DNA from: Trichobilharzia szidati
Taxonomy: Eukaryota > Platyhelminthes > Trematoda > Strigeidida > Schistosomatidae
DNA length: 64,000 bases
Assembly: GCA_944472155.2 (NCBI GenBank)
Contig: OX235273.1
Span: forward strand, 5,119,204 to 5,183,203
Direction of reading: 5' to 3'
Both the position numbers and the translations under genes were made by a program. Numbering within the stretch: position 1 is the first letter of the stretch; each line of letters begins with the position of its first letter. This document shows, one piece after another, positions 63,020 through 64,000 of this stretch. A model generated the notes under the pieces. It had not been told where the DNA came from and searched no databases. It saw only the letters and a program-made list of their open reading frames with translations.

Positions 63020-63840
63020 AAATATATTCCTTTGGGTTCCGAGTGAAACATAGGGCTTCAGTAGCACGGCTTTACTTTCTCCTCTTCTCTGAAGTCCTCT
63101 TTAGCTGGGCCCACGATTGATCATAGTTTCTCATCTCCTCCTGCTCGCATGATCTCCTTCGTGTCAAACTAGGACTCCCGCTCAAATAGTCATTTAATAT
63201 TTGGTTTCATTTGATGGTTGGCCTGACGAGTGATGTGATTCGACGGTCTTCTCAGTAGCGTGTGTTCATCGATCTCTAATTTCGTCGGCATATTTATTGA
63301 ACAATAGGTTCTTCATAGGTTGGTTCGTTACAAGTGTTCCTTGTTGCTAAGAGTCTTCGGCTGTGTAATCTTCTGTATGGAGCCAAGGAAAGTGGTAGCT
63401 GTTCATAGACGTTTGCAGGGGCATGTTGGAAACGCTTTTTATGGCGCGTTTGCCAAGTTTCTCATTCATAAAGAAGCACTGGCTAACTTAATACTGGTGC
63501 TGAAAATCTGAACCTTGTTCTTTATTTTGAGTGGAGAGGATTTGCAAACTGATTACAGAGTGATGGAGATCTGTCTTACCCTTCTTATCCTAACTGGTGT
63601 TAACACACGTGCTGCCGACTGTAAATAAAACGATATCGCCTAGATAATTCAAGGAATGAACCTGTTTGAAGTCACTCTCTTTGATAGTTATGGGTGCTGG
63701 TAATTGTTTTTGATGGTTAGCTATCTTCATCGCCTCCGTCTTCTCTATGTCCACATGAAATCCTGTCTTTGCCGCCTAATTCTTGTACCAGCTTATTGAT
63801 TTCCTCTTGTAAATCTTCGAATTTATGTGTGATTTGTCTA
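63020..63840 (-). pseudogene. RTE-like LINE 3' half
   Basis: Minus strand from 63840: FEDLQEEINKLVQEL and AAKTGFHVDIEKTEAMKIAN, then HQKQLPAPITIKESDFKQVH, SLNYLGDIVLFTVGST, then RIRRVRQISITL. FKIRFRFSAPVLS, HKKRFQHAPANVYEQLPLSL, the W-x-W region near 63270, TRQANHQMKPNIK and SLTRRRSCEQEEMRNYDQSW follow. The tail is GAAGCCCTATGTTTCACTCG (63062-63043). Numerous stops. Longest 3' half on the minus strand. Confidence 0.75.
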
Positions 63841-64000
63841 AAACTTTAGCTATGGGATTAGGTGTGATTAGAAAATTATGAACTTAAACATAGACTAAGA
63901 AGTTTAAAATTACATAGTGAAGACAGGAAAGCGTTTATTTCCAAATCAATGATATTTCTAACCAAGAACTTGAGTTCAGAACCAAAATGCCACTAGGAGA
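63841..64000. other. Window end, nothing recognised
   Basis: No motif seen in the last 160 bases. Confidence 0.4.

Noticed and set aside
1..64000. CRISPR array, operon or bacterial defence system
   Set aside because: No spaced direct repeats of CRISPR type and no bacterial gene layout; everything recognised is eukaryotic retroelement sequence.

Overview
This window is eukaryotic repeat DNA and looks like a trematode genome, most likely a schistosomatid blood fluke. The grounds are AT-rich sequence without operons, a tRNA-derived SINE carrying a hammerhead-like segment as in the schistosome Sm-alpha repeats, and dense mixed copies of RTE-type (SR2-like) and CR1-type (SR1-like) LINEs and Penelope-like elements (PLEs). 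The species cannot be fixed from this. I recognise no host protein-coding gene. Nearly every long open frame is a piece, or an antisense shadow, of a retroelement. A 500-base run of N (31641-32140) marks an assembly gap.

Five kinds of element make up the window. (1) RTE-like LINEs: about 17 fragments, mostly 3' halves, ending in a hairpin (GTTCC..GGAAC) plus an (AAT)n tail. One apurinic-endonuclease piece lies at 54950-55440; the best RT pieces are at 1741-3100, 22760-23920 and 25265-25790. (2) CR1-like LINEs: endonuclease at 60465-61510, a stop-free RT segment at 41862-42494, and C-terminal parts at 5205-6505, 40121-41179, 47175-48170, 59930-60240 and 61805-61990, with 3' ends of the form AATAAA followed by (TTA)n. 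(3) PLEs: at least three lineages with RT (YVDD or YMDD) and GIY-YIG endonuclease domains. The most complete are 34110-35690 (+), 37260-38960 (-) and 57010-58500 (-). Several are flanked by inverted copies of their own 3' ends. (4) An Sm-alpha-like tRNA-derived SINE with pol III boxes and a hammerhead-like segment, often as head-to-head inverted pairs. (5) A second tRNA-derived SINE whose 3' end resembles the RTE tail.

Region by region: 1-5100 RTE and PLE pieces; 5200-11100 a CR1 tail and several PLEs; 11600-16800 SINEs and RTE pieces, including a SINE inserted in an RTE copy with an 8-base target duplication; 17300-19240 a PLE bounded by 340-base inverted repeats, one arm carrying an apparently intact hammerhead ribozyme; 20000-27400 RTE copies and a SINE pair; 27500-38960 mainly PLEs and SINEs around the gap; 39900-44400 a nest of RTE, CR1 and SINE insertions; 44400-53300 PLE pieces, a CR1 copy and SINEs; 53400-55450 RTE; 56400-58700 a PLE cluster with two hammerhead motifs; 59900-62000 CR1; 62500-64000 a SINE and an RTE 3' half.

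The parts are linked by mobilisation rather than by a cellular pathway. LINE and PLE proteins copy their own RNAs. The second SINE probably used RTE machinery through the shared tail. The ribozymes probably process PLE (and formerly SINE) transcripts. Almost all copies carry frameshifts or stops, so the window reads as a graveyard with a few younger insertions. All family assignments come from reading motifs by eye; no database search was run.
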